A stretch of DNA of 27,873 bases. Origin: Gammaproteobacteria bacterium. GTDB taxonomy: Bacteria > Pseudomonadota > Gammaproteobacteria > Pseudomonadales > Halieaceae. Each line of letters starts with the position of its first letter. Within the stretch, counting starts at the first letter, position 1. The stretch spans positions 1 to 27,873 of the forward strand of contig PDSN01000042.1 in the NCBI GenBank assembly GCA_002748505.1. Reading direction: 5' to 3'. A program made the translations under genes and the position numbers. A model generated the notes under the pieces. That model did no database searches. It was not told the origin of the DNA and was given only the letters and a program-made list of their open reading frames with translations. Of the stretch, positions 14,497-23,860 are shown one piece after another.

Positions 14497-15963
14497 ATGC
14501 AAGAAGACCCTATTCTCATCGGCGGCAGTGAAGCCGGCCAGGTGGTACTACAACCGCGCTATGCCAATCGTCACGGCCTGATCGCCGGAGCGACCGGCAC
14601 CGGTAAAACCGTAACCTTACAATGCCTTGCCGAAGGCTTTTCCGAGCGCGGCGTGCCGGTGTTTTTAGCGGATGTTAAAGGCGATATATCCGGCCTGTGT
14701 CAACCCGGCAGCCCCCACCCAAAAATTGCCGAGCGCATCGACAAAATCGGCATTGCCGGTTACGAGCAAAAGAGCTTTCCGGTCACTTTCTGGGACTTGT
14801 TTGGCAAAAAAGGCGCGCCGGTACGCTCTACCATTTCCGAAATGGGGCCACAACTGCTCTCGCGTTTGCTGGACTTAAACGAAACCCAGGAAAGTGTCAT
14901 GACCCTGGTATTTGAGTTTGCCGACAATGAGGGCTTGCTGCTGGTGGACCTTCCCGACCTTCGCACCACCTTGGAATACCTCGGCGACAACTCCAAAGAC
15001 ATGGGCGTGGGTTTTGGTGTCTCCAAAGCCTCGGTTAACGCTATTTTGCGCCGCCTGCTGATGCTGGAGCGCGAAGGCGGTGAATTATTTTTCGGCGAAC
15101 CTGCCCTGCAACTGCAGGATTTTATGAGCACCAGCCGCGACGGGCGCGGCATGATCAATGTGCTCGCCGCAGACACCTTGATCAACAGCCCGCGGGTATA
15201 CTCCACCTTCCTGCTGTGGCTGTTATCGGAATTGTTTGAAAACCTGCCCGAGCTTGGCGACCCGGAAAAACCCGAGCTGGTGTTTTTCTTCGATGAAGCG
15301 CATTTATTATTTCGAGATGCGCCTAAAGCGCTGGTAGAAAAAATCGAGCAGGTGGTCAGATTGATTCGCTCCAAGGGCGTGGGCATTTACTTTGTCACCC
15401 AAAGCCCCGCGGACATTCCCGACTCTGTACTTGCCCAGCTTGGCAACCGCATTCAACACGCCCTGCGCGCCTACACACCCAAGGAGCAAAAAGCCGTGCG
15501 CGTGGCGGCACAGTCTTTCCGGGAAAATTCGGCGCTAGATACCGAAACCGTGATCACCGAACTGGGCGTTGGCGAAGCTCTGGTGTCAACACTGCAAGAC
15601 GGCGGCATTCCCGCTGTGGTGCAAAAAACGCTGGTACGCCCGCCCTCATCGCGTATGGGCAAAGCCACCGACGCCGAGCGCCAGACAATCATGGACAACT
15701 GCCGCTACCAAAGAATCTACGGCAAAGCGATAGATCCGGAATCCGCGCACGAAATACTGCAAAAACGCATGACTGACAATGCCGCCACCGAAGCGCGCGC
15801 AGCGGCGGAGAAAGAAACGACCAAAAGCAAAGGTCGCAGCGGCAATCGCCAAAGCGCCAGCGAGGCTTTTGTGAAAAGCATGGTGCGCAGTTTGGGCTCA
15901 ACGGCCGGACGTTCGCTGGGACGCAAACTACTGCGCGGGGTGTTTGGTTCGCTGTTAAAGTAA
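14497..15963 (+). CDS. yjgR: HerA-like P-loop ATPase, DUF853 / YjgR family
   Basis: A 488-residue cytoplasmic ATPase of the HerA/FtsK superfamily, close in length to E. coli YjgR (about 500). Walker A is GATGTGKT (31-38), Walker B LVFFFDEAH (261-269), and a sensor-like FVTQSPADIPDSVLAQLGNR follows. The C-terminus is rich in Ala, Lys and Arg, ending in GRKLLRGVFGSLLK, perhaps a DNA or membrane contact. HerA relatives pump or unwind DNA with the nuclease NurA; no NurA is seen here, and the role of YjgR-type proteins is not established. The start has GGAG eight bases upstream. It is convergent with rmuC; no terminator is visible in the 119 bases between them. Confidence 0.9.
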   Translation: MQEDPILIGGSEAGQVVLQPRYANRHGLIAGATGTGKTVTLQCLAEGFSERGVPVFLADVKGDISGLCQPGSPHPKIAERIDKIGIAGYEQKSFPVTFWDLFGKKGAPVRSTISEMGPQLLSRLLDLNETQESVMTLVFEFADNEGLLLVDLPDLRTTLEYLGDNSKDMGVGFGVSKASVNAILRRLLMLEREGGELFFGEPALQLQDFMSTSRDGRGMINVLAADTLINSPRVYSTFLLWLLSELFENLPELGDPEKPELVFFFDEAHLLFRDAPKALVEKIEQVVRLIRSKGVGIYFVTQSPADIPDSVLAQLGNRIQHALRAYTPKEQKAVRVAAQSFRENSALDTETVITELGVGEALVSTLQDGGIPAVVQKTLVRPPSSRMGKATDAERQTIMDNCRYQRIYGKAIDPESAHEILQKRMTDNAATEARAAAEKETTKSKGRSGNRQSASEAFVKSMVRSLGSTAGRSLGRKLLRGVFGSLLK

Positions 15964-16082
15964 CTGCCAAAGGACCTGACAACGCGCACGGTACTTTTAG
16001 CGTGGCAACAGACGATAACCCCCTGCGCGTTTAAACTGAATCTCAGACAATGACCTCGGTTTGTGGGTTGGCGGCCCGCGAC

Positions 16083-17720
16083 TTATTCATCTACGAATAC
16101 TTTCTTAGCTTTTCCTTTTAAGTCGATCTCCAGGTCGGCTTTTTTAGTATAATACTCGGGCAATTCGGCGCGAATACTGGGGGCAAGTTTTTTAAACTCG
16201 CCCACCTGTTTCACCAGATTACCGCGACCGCTGACCAATTGCGCTTCGGCTTTACGGTATGATTCCGAGGCCTTATCCAGGTGTTTTTTCATATTTCCAA
16301 AACTCTCTAAGAAGCTGTTTAACTTCCTGAACACCGCTTCGGCTTTCTGCGCCAACGCTGCGGTGTGTTTGTTTTGATCCTCATAGCGCCACAACTGGCG
16401 CACAATGTTTAGGCTGGTGAGCAAGGTTGTGGGCGTTGCCACCAGTACCTGACTTTCCACCGCACGCTGAAATAAAGTTTCATCAGCCTTTAGAGCTTCC
16501 ACAAAGGCCGATTCAATCGGCACAAACATAAACACCATATCCGGTGAGTTGAACTCCGGTACGGCAAAATACTCCCGTTGCGACAACTCTTTGATTCGCT
16601 CAGCCATCGCCGAAACATGCTGTTTTAAGGCCAAGGCCCGCTCACCGTCGTCTTCGGCATTGACGTAGCGGGTGTAGGCATTGAGTGACACCTTGGCATC
16701 GATAACCAGGTGTTTGTTTTGCGGCAAAAACACCACCGCATCCGGGCGTTTACGGCCATTCTCAGTGGCTATCGAGAATTCGCGCTGGTAGTCTTTACCC
16801 AATTGCAAACCCGAGCGCTCAAGGATGTTTTCAAGTACTAACTCGCCCCAATTCCCCTGCAATTTTTTCTGCCCGCGCAGCGCGGTGGCCAGCTCGTGCG
16901 CTTCCGTGCTGATTTGCTGATTGAGACTTTTTAAGGCGTCTAGCTCGCGTTTTAGCTCGCCCTGTTGCGCGCTCTCGCGGTGGTGAATATCGCGCACTTC
17001 TTTCTTAAAACTGTTAATTGACTCGGCAAAAGGCCCTAACAGCGCGGAGAGATTTTGGCTGCTGCTCTCCTGCAGGGATTTGGAGCTGTGCGCCAGCACC
17101 TCCTGTGCAAGCACTTTAAAATGCGCTGACAACTCCTGTTTTTGCTGTTCAAAGTGCTCAAATTCTCGCTTAAAACTCGCTTCGCGCTCTCTGAGTTGAC
17201 TGTTTAACTCAGCGAGCTGGGTTTGTAGATCCGTGTTATTGTCGCGCAAGCCGGCTTCAACGGCCTGCACTGCATCCACCTGTTCACTCTGAAGCTTTAG
17301 CTGTGTCGTCAAGTTGTCCATATTGGCTTCAGCGGCGCTTAACTTGGCACTGATCTGCGCCAGGCTCTGTTGCTGCACCTCGTTGCGCTCGCGTTCCCGA
17401 TTCAACTGTTGACTACTGTTCTCGCAGAGCGTTTGTGCATCATTAAAACGAGACTGCAACAGCTCGTGCTGCAGCACCAACTGCTGATACTGCAACTGCT
17501 CCTGCCGACTTTTTTCGCTTACGGTGTACAGATCATGTTCGAGTTCACGAGCGCGATTAGCATGCTGCATGGCGTCAGCGGCCACGCGCTCCACAGCTAA
17601 ACGACTTCTTCTGACAAGTATGACGACACTGACAATCCAGAATACTAAAAACATAAATACCAGAATTATGGCCAATGGCAGCGCCGGATCTCGCAGTAGC
17701 GTGTTAAGGAAATCATTCAT
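16083..17720 (-). CDS. rmuC: DNA recombination protein RmuC
   Basis: A membrane-anchored coiled-coil protein with a nuclease-like C-terminal domain; in E. coli rmuC mutants show more recombination between short inverted repeats. The 545 residues start with one membrane helix (about 15-37, LAIILVFMFLVFWIVSVVIL). A long coiled coil rich in Gln, Glu and Leu follows (about 45-210), then the RmuC core with LQGNWGELVLENILERSGL, RPDAVVFLPQNKHLVIDAKVSL and VFMFVPIESAF. IDAKVS resembles the catalytic strand of PD-(D/E)XK nucleases. The ATG overlaps the upstream DUF3604 stop by four bases (ATGA), which implies translational coupling. It is the last gene of the minus-strand series. Confidence 0.95.
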   Translation of the reverse strand: MNDFLNTLLRDPALPLAIILVFMFLVFWIVSVVILVRRSRLAVERVAADAMQHANRARELEHDLYTVSEKSRQEQLQYQQLVLQHELLQSRFNDAQTLCENSSQQLNRERERNEVQQQSLAQISAKLSAAEANMDNLTTQLKLQSEQVDAVQAVEAGLRDNNTDLQTQLAELNSQLREREASFKREFEHFEQQKQELSAHFKVLAQEVLAHSSKSLQESSSQNLSALLGPFAESINSFKKEVRDIHHRESAQQGELKRELDALKSLNQQISTEAHELATALRGQKKLQGNWGELVLENILERSGLQLGKDYQREFSIATENGRKRPDAVVFLPQNKHLVIDAKVSLNAYTRYVNAEDDGERALALKQHVSAMAERIKELSQREYFAVPEFNSPDMVFMFVPIESAFVEALKADETLFQRAVESQVLVATPTTLLTSLNIVRQLWRYEDQNKHTAALAQKAEAVFRKLNSFLESFGNMKKHLDKASESYRKAEAQLVSGRGNLVKQVGEFKKLAPSIRAELPEYYTKKADLEIDLKGKAKKVFVDE

Positions 17721-19393
17721 TGTGGCAGGTATCCTATAGCCGAAGACAAAGCCTTGTGACGTATCATCAGGGCGTTTGCCGGTAGTGAATCACTGTTGTT
17801 TAAGTAAAACGGCCAACGACGTGTGGGTGCTTCAATAACGCGCACCACATAGCTGGCGGGTTTGCTGCTGTCAAAATCCGGATCGCGCCACAACACTTTA
17901 AAAGCATCACTGCCATCGACGTGCTCGCCCCGTTGCGCAAGCTTAACCGTCTCCAGCGGCAACAGAGCAACATCACCGTTGCTGCCTGGTTGGCGCGATG
18001 CGGTTTGCGCCCAATCGAGCGTGTAAACTTTATGATACGTTTGACCGAATTCATCAATGCTTGTTTTCAGCAGTTGCAGTTGATCCAAATCGCCGCCCTC
18101 GGGATCACTGTGCACTTCAATTAAAAACGCCGGTGCATCAGCGCTGCGTTTAGGAAGACGTCCGCCCATCGCCACACCCTTGCGATAGCCAACACTCGCA
18201 ATGTCATCAAGCGATAGATCGCCCTCATCAAAGTTCCAACCCGCAAACACCCGCAATTGCATACGTGAACCGGTACTGACAAATGTTTCCCGCCTGGCAA
18301 TAGCATCAAAGATTTCAGCGCGGGTGTTCTCTCCCGCCCAAACCCCTGTTAAACCACCACCTTGCTGGTGATGATCTTCCAGAGTTAAGGGCTGCGGCGT
18401 CCAGCTTGGATACTCGCCGTAGAACTCGCGTTGACTGCCCGATGTCAGACCAGTAAGCGCGCCGCTGCCACCGACAAAGCCACAGTTCAATACCGCTTGC
18501 TTATAGATGGATAATTCCGAGGTGACGTCAAGAGCGGGTTCAAAACGTCGTCTCAGCTGCGCCTGCCCTTCCAGCTTGTCATCAAAAGATGGGGTATGCT
18601 CTGACTGCCGGCTGTGAACAATCGCCAACACCCTGGAACGCGTGTACATTTCGAAATACGACATCCATTCCCACAAGCCCAACACATCAACGCCACCCTC
18701 AGGCGGCTCAGTGGTATAGGGCATGATCTGCCCCGCGCTGTCGGCGCCACCCCGATACACGACAATACGAGCATGCCGGTCAGGGCGCTGTAACTGTGCA
18801 CTCCATTCATAGGCGATCAAGGCGGTGAATACCCCTGGCTCATTGGCATCCTCGGCCGCGCGCAGTCCCGCTGACCAGGCCTCGCTATAGGCTGCGCTGC
18901 CGGGGGTGTTGCGCAACTCATCGGGGAATTCGCCCTTGCGCAACAGCGTTAAGACCCCCCCTGCAACCGCCCTGCCACGACCATTTTCCAGCTGTTTGCG
19001 CCATTTCTTTGCCATGGCGTGGTCGTCTTGACCGTGCTTTATACGCGGGAAAAAACCGTAATTGTCGGAACTATCGGCCAGCACCAAAAAATCCAGTGCT
19101 CGCGCTAACGCTATGGTTTCCCCTTGATATTGTATGCTGGCGCCCCTGGCGTAGCGATACACCTGGCTGGGACTCAACTGATTGCCAAGCAGCGCCGCAC
19201 CGAAGGAATTTTCGCTGTGAACCTGCACATCACCCCAAAATAGTTGTCGTTTTGGTGAGGGTCGCTCTGACTGAATTATGGTTTTTTGCGGAGGCGTGGT
19301 GTGCTCTTCTGCACAGCCTTGAACGAAGCAGGAAACAGCCAGCAATACCAGAAGTAGTGCACCAGCGCGCAACTGCCGAGTGAAATCCCGCAT
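17717..19393 (-). CDS. DUF3604 lipoprotein with altered metal-site motifs
   Basis: A 558-residue protein with a lipoprotein signal peptide: hydrophobic LLLVLLAVSCF, then VQGC with the lipidated Cys at 27 and Ala at +2, which favours the outer membrane. The rest matches DUF3604, a PHP-like presumed hydrolase family: LFWGDVQVHS (51-60), LDFLVLADSS, YEWSAQ, LWEWMSYFE, VHSRQS (His260), GGLTGVWAGENTRAEIFDAIARRETF, and the C-terminal WRDPDFDSSKPASYVVRVIEAP. The usual GDLHVHT and TDHAE motifs read GDVQVHS (Gln57) and ADSSD (Ser108), so two likely metal ligands are lost. The ATG at 19393 shares one base with the yedI stop; a longer in-frame start lies inside yedI and lacks a signal peptide. Function unknown. 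Confidence 0.85.
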   Translation of the reverse strand: MRDFTRQLRAGALLLVLLAVSCFVQGCAEEHTTPPQKTIIQSERPSPKRQLFWGDVQVHSENSFGAALLGNQLSPSQVYRYARGASIQYQGETIALARALDFLVLADSSDNYGFFPRIKHGQDDHAMAKKWRKQLENGRGRAVAGGVLTLLRKGEFPDELRNTPGSAAYSEAWSAGLRAAEDANEPGVFTALIAYEWSAQLQRPDRHARIVVYRGGADSAGQIMPYTTEPPEGGVDVLGLWEWMSYFEMYTRSRVLAIVHSRQSEHTPSFDDKLEGQAQLRRRFEPALDVTSELSIYKQAVLNCGFVGGSGALTGLTSGSQREFYGEYPSWTPQPLTLEDHHQQGGGLTGVWAGENTRAEIFDAIARRETFVSTGSRMQLRVFAGWNFDEGDLSLDDIASVGYRKGVAMGGRLPKRSADAPAFLIEVHSDPEGGDLDQLQLLKTSIDEFGQTYHKVYTLDWAQTASRQPGSNGDVALLPLETVKLAQRGEHVDGSDAFKVLWRDPDFDSSKPASYVVRVIEAPTRRWPFYLNNSDSLPANALMIRHKALSSAIGYLPQ

Positions 19394-20346
19394 CAGTGCT
19401 CGGCGGGTGCTCCGCGCAGCTTTTGAATAAGGGTAAACACAGCAACCACAATACCACCTGCAATCACGCCCACAATACCTGTGGCAAGTGTAGGCCACAC
19501 CGCGGCGGCAATATCACCGGCGCTGCCAAGGGTGTGCAAATATTCGCTGACTTTTTCAATCGGCACTTCAACTGCGTGAATACTGTGAACGAGTATGCCA
19601 CCTCCTACTAAAAACATCGCCAGCGTGCCAAAAAAGCCCAACGCCTTCATTAAAAATGGCGCAAAGCTCAGCAGCCCGCGCCCCAATGCTCTGCGTAAAC
19701 CAGAAAGCGGCTTGTCTTCCTCTGTGCCCAACAAATGCAGACCCGCGTCGTCCAGTTTTACGATGCCCGCAACAAGACCATAGACGAACACTGTCATGCC
19801 AATTGCCACGCAGGACAGTACCGCTACGCGCACGGCAAATTCGGACTCCTGCAACAACCCCAGGGTGAGCACGATGATTTCCGCCGACAGGATAAAATCC
19901 GTGCGGATAGCGCCTTTAATTTTTGCTTTTTCAAACTCTACAGGATCCTGCTCCGGGTCGTTGAGTTTGTCTACCAGTGCCTGGTGCTCCGCCTGCTTTT
20001 GCGCTTTTTCATCAAACAGCACATGCCAGACTTTTTCAAAACCCTCAAAGCATAAAAATAAGCCGCCCAACATCATCAGCGGCGTTATCAACCAGGGCAC
20101 AAAGGCGGAAATCAGTAACGCTGCGGGCACGAGAATGAGTTTATTGACAAAAGAACCCTTGGCTACCGCCCATACCACCGGCAGTTCCCTATCCGCTGTT
20201 ACCCCAGTCACTTGCTGTGCGTTCAACGCCAGGTCGTCGCCAAGTACACCGGCGGTCTTCTTGGCGGCCAATTTGGTCATAATCGACACGTCATCCAGCA
20301 AGGCGGCGATATCGTCAATCAATACCAGTAAGCTGGTTCCTGCCAT
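19393..20346 (-). CDS. yedI: YedI-family inner-membrane protein (DUF808)
   Basis: A 317-residue multi-pass membrane protein. Its N-terminus MAGTSLLVLIDDIAALLDDV and the block TKLAAKKTAGVLGDDLALNAQQVTGV are diagnostic of YedI/DUF808. Hydrophobic segments lie near 70-100, 155-185, 235-260 and 280-305, with a charged cytoplasmic loop (EKAQKQAEHQALVDKLNDPE) after the first pair. No biochemical function is established. The ATG has GGGAA upstream. It starts 32 bases after the VOC gene, and its TGA shares one base with the ATG of the DUF3604 gene (TGATG), so the two are translationally coupled. Confidence 0.92.
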   Translation of the reverse strand: MAGTSLLVLIDDIAALLDDVSIMTKLAAKKTAGVLGDDLALNAQQVTGVTADRELPVVWAVAKGSFVNKLILVPAALLISAFVPWLITPLMMLGGLFLCFEGFEKVWHVLFDEKAQKQAEHQALVDKLNDPEQDPVEFEKAKIKGAIRTDFILSAEIIVLTLGLLQESEFAVRVAVLSCVAIGMTVFVYGLVAGIVKLDDAGLHLLGTEEDKPLSGLRRALGRGLLSFAPFLMKALGFFGTLAMFLVGGGILVHSIHAVEVPIEKVSEYLHTLGSAGDIAAAVWPTLATGIVGVIAGGIVVAVFTLIQKLRGAPAEH

Positions 20347-20378
20347 TATTCTTCCCTTGTACCGTTTATTCTCTGTTG

Positions 20379-20750
20379 TCAGGCAAATACAAAAAATGCG
20401 AGTTTGTTGCCATCGGGGTCGCGCACATAGGCACCGTAAAAGGTATCGGGTATACGCTGCCCAGGCTCACCCTCACAAACTGCACCTAACTCAATGGCCT
20501 TTTGGTATATTTCGTCAACGGCTGCTTTGCTTTCCGCTTGCAGCGCCACCATATTCCCGTTACCGGGGTGGTTAGGGTTCTTATCGAAGGGTTCACACAC
20601 GGCCAGCATGGGCTGCCCCATGTCTTTACCAAAAAAGGCAATACGGCCCATATCCATAATGAGCTTTGCACCAAAAGCCGGCATTAACTGTTGATAAAAT
20701 GTTTTGGCGCGCTCCATATCGCTGACGCCCAAGGTAACGTATCCGATCAT
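20379..20750 (-). CDS. VOC-family (glyoxalase/bleomycin-resistance fold) protein
   Basis: A 123-residue protein with the two paired beta-alpha-beta-beta-beta modules of the vicinal-oxygen-chelate fold: MIGYVTLGVSDMERAKTFYQQL in the first half, and VDEIYQKAIELGA followed by YGAYVRDPDGNKLAFF in the second. The C-terminal DPDGNKLAFF is typical. The first metal-ligand position, often His or Gln near residue 5, is Val or Thr here, so metal-dependent activity is not assured. Members range from lyases to dioxygenases and antibiotic-binding proteins; the substrate cannot be read from sequence. AGGA lies seven bases before the ATG. It sits 18 bases after ppk1 and 32 before yedI. Confidence 0.88.
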   Translation of the reverse strand: MIGYVTLGVSDMERAKTFYQQLMPAFGAKLIMDMGRIAFFGKDMGQPMLAVCEPFDKNPNHPGNGNMVALQAESKAAVDEIYQKAIELGAVCEGEPGQRIPDTFYGAYVRDPDGNKLAFFVFA

Positions 20751-20768
20751 AATTATGTCCTGTGTTGT

Positions 20769-22895
20769 TTATAGACGTTTACGGCGTTTTCCACTGGGCT
20801 CGCTCATTCCCGAGCGCGGATAACGCGGCAGTTTACCCGTGCTCAAATAACGGTGAATGGTTTCCTGAGAACGAATCTTAGCGGATTTCTTACGCCCCTG
20901 TGCAAAGTGGTTTTCCTGCTTCGCGTCGATAATTCGCGCTTTTTGGTTATCGTACCACTGCTGATCGAGCGTATCCTGCACAATTTTACGCGCGTCTTCA
21001 TCGAAAACCGGACACAAGACTTCGACACGATAGTCGAGATTTCGGGTCATCAAATCCGCCGATCCGATATAGTACTCTGGGGTTCCGCGATTGTGAAACG
21101 CAAAAACGCGGGGGTGCTCCAAATAGCGATCTATAATACTGATGCCACGAATATTGTCCGATACACCCTTAATGCCCGGCAGCAAAGAACACATACCGCG
21201 TACAATCAAACGCACTTCCACTCCCGCCTGGCTGGCTTCGTACAGTTTGGCAGTCATGCCATCATCCACCAGGCTGTTACATTTTAAGATCATACCCGCT
21301 CGATAACCGGCTTTGGCGTTGGCAATCTCTCGATCAATCAAGCGTTCCAAACCACTGCGGCTGCTGTGGGGAGACACCAGCAGATGTTTGTACTTTGGCC
21401 GCTTGTAGTTAAACTGCAAAAAATCAAACACATTGTACAAGTCTTTGCCAATAACCTGATCGTAGGTAATTAAACTGAAGTCCGTATACAGCTTCGCGGT
21501 CTTCTCGTTGAAATTGCCCGTACCCACATGGCTATAAAATTTTACTTTGCCGCCCTCTTCCCTTTCAATCAGCGCCAGTTTACTGTGCACCTTAAGGCCG
21601 GCAACGCCGAAAATAACATCGATACCGGCATCGGTTAAGCGCTTGGCCCAACTGATATTCGCCGCTTCGTCAAACCGCGCGGCCAGTTCTACCATGGCCA
21701 GCACACGTTTGCCGTTTTGTACGGCGCTAATCAGTGCATCGACGACACGGGAGTTTTTTGCCACCCGATACAGACAGATTTTAATGCTCTTTACCGCAGG
21801 ATCGAACGCAGCGGTTTTCAGCCAATCAGTAACGTAGTCAAAGGTGTGGTAGGGGTAATACAAAAACACGTCTTTATCGCGAATTTTTTCAAACATACTA
21901 CCGCGTTTATCCAGCCTGGGAATGCGAATCGCTGGCAGCGGCTTAAACTCCAAATACTTGGGGCCCACATTGGGAAAACCGATAAAATCCTTGGAGTTGT
22001 GATAGCGCCCGCCACTAATCAAACTGTCGTATTTGCCAAGACCAAAACGTTTAGCAAGAAAATCAAGCAGACGCTCCGGCATCTCGCTATCGTAAATAAA
22101 GCGCACCGCTTCGCCTCGACGCCGCTGCTTTAAACTGGATGCCATTTTTTCTATCAAACTGTCAGAGATACCCGCGTCAATCTCAAGTTCCGCATCGCGA
22201 GAGAACTTAATGGTATACGCGGCGGCTTCGTCGATGTCCAGCACATCGCGAAACACATCGGGCAGACAGTGGCGAATAATGTTTTCCAGCACAATAAATA
22301 CTTTACCCGAGCCACCTTTCTTGCGCGGGATTTCCACAAAGCGATCCAGGCGGTCCGTGGGAATTTCAATCAAAGCACAGTGATACTTGTCACCGCTGCG
22401 AATATCGACCGCAAGGTAAAACGGGTCATCCTCCAGGCCACTGACGTTCGCATTTGCGGTCAACAAAATAGGCTCAAGCTCCGGCAACACCTTGCTGTGG
22501 AAATACTGCTTGACGAAATTTGCCTGGCCCTCATCGAGCTGCTGCTCGTTAATCATATAAATCTTGCGGCGCGCAAGTTCTTTCAGCACTTCTTTGTAGG
22601 TCGTTTCAAAGTCGCGCTGTAGTTCTACCACACGCTGCTGGATGTCGCGCAACAGATGTTTGTATTGCTGTCGGCTTTTACCAACGGACACATTGAGTAA
22701 GCGGCGGACCTCTGCTACGCGCACCCGAAAAAACTCGTCCAGATTATTAGAGAAAATGCCGAGATAGCGCAAACGCTGAATCACCGGCACATCGGGGTTA
22801 GCCGCTTCCTGCAGCACACGCTCATTAAAAGAAAGCCAGCTCAATTCCCTGGGCATAGTCGGTAGTTTGCCAGATTCGAGGGAAAGTTCAGACAT
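20769..22895 (-). CDS. ppk1: Polyphosphate kinase 1
   Basis: Makes inorganic polyphosphate from ATP, reversibly, and is linked to stress survival and the stringent response. The 708 residues span all four PPK1 domains: an N-terminal helical domain with ELSWLSFNERVLQEA and GIFSNNLDEFFRVRV, a head domain, and two phospholipase D-like catalytic domains. The phosphorylated His is His437 in LKVHSKLALIE, followed by SHVGTGNFNEKTA; the second conserved His is His594 in YLEHPRVFAF. The ATG at 22895 has GGAA eight bases upstream; a TTG two codons earlier is less well placed. A basic C-terminal tail (PSGKRRKRL) extends beyond the core. It follows the UspE-like gene by 56 bases. No ppx is nearby. Confidence 0.96.
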   Translation of the reverse strand: MSELSLESGKLPTMPRELSWLSFNERVLQEAANPDVPVIQRLRYLGIFSNNLDEFFRVRVAEVRRLLNVSVGKSRQQYKHLLRDIQQRVVELQRDFETTYKEVLKELARRKIYMINEQQLDEGQANFVKQYFHSKVLPELEPILLTANANVSGLEDDPFYLAVDIRSGDKYHCALIEIPTDRLDRFVEIPRKKGGSGKVFIVLENIIRHCLPDVFRDVLDIDEAAAYTIKFSRDAELEIDAGISDSLIEKMASSLKQRRRGEAVRFIYDSEMPERLLDFLAKRFGLGKYDSLISGGRYHNSKDFIGFPNVGPKYLEFKPLPAIRIPRLDKRGSMFEKIRDKDVFLYYPYHTFDYVTDWLKTAAFDPAVKSIKICLYRVAKNSRVVDALISAVQNGKRVLAMVELAARFDEAANISWAKRLTDAGIDVIFGVAGLKVHSKLALIEREEGGKVKFYSHVGTGNFNEKTAKLYTDFSLITYDQVIGKDLYNVFDFLQFNYKRPKYKHLLVSPHSSRSGLERLIDREIANAKAGYRAGMILKCNSLVDDGMTAKLYEASQAGVEVRLIVRGMCSLLPGIKGVSDNIRGISIIDRYLEHPRVFAFHNRGTPEYYIGSADLMTRNLDYRVEVLCPVFDEDARKIVQDTLDQQWYDNQKARIIDAKQENHFAQGRKKSAKIRSQETIHRYLSTGKLPRYPRSGMSEPSGKRRKRL

Positions 22896-22951
22896 GCTCA
22901 AAGTTCCTAAAATAAAGTTGAGTTAAAAACAGCGCTTAAGTCTCATAACTG

Positions 22952-23833
22952 CTATGGCTTCAATGCCAATACGTCCGTGTGCAAATGCTCCAGTATTTCC
23001 TCGGCGGTATTGCCCAGCACCATGGCCGCCAGACCGCGCCGCCCAACAGTTCCCATTACCACAAGTTGTGCTTTATAATCAGCGGCCACCGAAACGATGA
23101 TTTTATCGACTTCACCGCGCTTCAAGACAAACTGGCTTTTTTTCAGCCCGTACTTCTCACACAGCCTTTCAAGTTCCGGCTGCATTTTCCGTTTCAACTC
23201 GTCGGCGTAACTGTTCAAATCGATCACGTCGAGGTCTTCCAGCAGTTGCGGTACAACCACGGCGCTAACCACATTGAGATCGGCACCCAAAGCCCCGGCA
23301 ACGTCTTTGGCCTCAGCCAGAATACGTTCATTCAAACGCAGTTTATCGCGAGAAGACGTAGCCAAATCCACTGCCGCCAATACACTGTGGGTGCGTTTCC
23401 AATGCTCACCTGCTACGCGCAATACACGCACCGGCGAACGACGCAGTAAATCCCAGTTGCGCTGCGCCAGCATACCTGAATCGGTTTCTTCTACCAGAGC
23501 CACCACGCCGTAATAATCAGCGGCATTTTGTTGCAAATGCGAAATCAACCACTCCTCTGGCTTTTTTGACCACACGCCGCGCACCAGCACACTGTTGGCA
23601 TCATCGCTGCAATGTTTTTCAATCAGCTCGCGCGCATGATCGACGTGCCTGGCGAGCAGCGCTTTTTTAAGTGGTGCAGCGCTGCCGGCCTGCATGGCTT
23701 CAACGCCTTTCAGCGACGCCCAGGTAAACACCAGGACCTGCGGTTGCAGGCCCATTTGCCTGGCAAAATCCAAACCTCTGGCAATGACCTTACCCGAATG
23801 CTGCCTATCAGCAACGATCAACAGTTTTTCCAC
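22952..23833 (-). CDS. uspE: Tandem universal stress protein, UspE-like
   Basis: A 293-residue cytoplasmic stress protein with two Usp domains (about 1-140 and 150-293). The second keeps the nucleotide-binding motif VMGTVGRRGLAAMVLGNTAEEILEHL; the first is degenerate, with NWDLLRRSPVRVLRV in the position of the UspE DWHLLRKCPSPV segment. Length (E. coli UspE 316) and motifs favour UspE over single-domain Usp proteins. The start is GTG at 23833 with GGAG six bases upstream. It lies between the thioredoxin-like gene (27-base gap) and ppk1 (56-base gap), which suggests coexpression with polyphosphate synthesis under stress. Confidence 0.88.
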   Translation of the reverse strand: MEKLLIVADRQHSGKVIARGLDFARQMGLQPQVLVFTWASLKGVEAMQAGSAAPLKKALLARHVDHARELIEKHCSDDANSVLVRGVWSKKPEEWLISHLQQNAADYYGVVALVEETDSGMLAQRNWDLLRRSPVRVLRVAGEHWKRTHSVLAAVDLATSSRDKLRLNERILAEAKDVAGALGADLNVVSAVVVPQLLEDLDVIDLNSYADELKRKMQPELERLCEKYGLKKSQFVLKRGEVDKIIVSVAADYKAQLVVMGTVGRRGLAAMVLGNTAEEILEHLHTDVLALKP

Positions 23834-23860
23834 CGTGCTCTCCTTATGCCACCCACGACA

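Noticed and set aside
14497..17720. HerA-like ATPase plus RmuC as a defence system
   Set aside because: The two genes are convergent, both belong to families common in chromosomes, and no nuclease or sensor partner of a known HerA defence system is present.
19796..20575. 259-residue plus-strand frame spanning yedI and the VOC gene
   Set aside because: Low-complexity Ser/Thr/Pro composition; it lies opposite two well-supported genes and has no family features.
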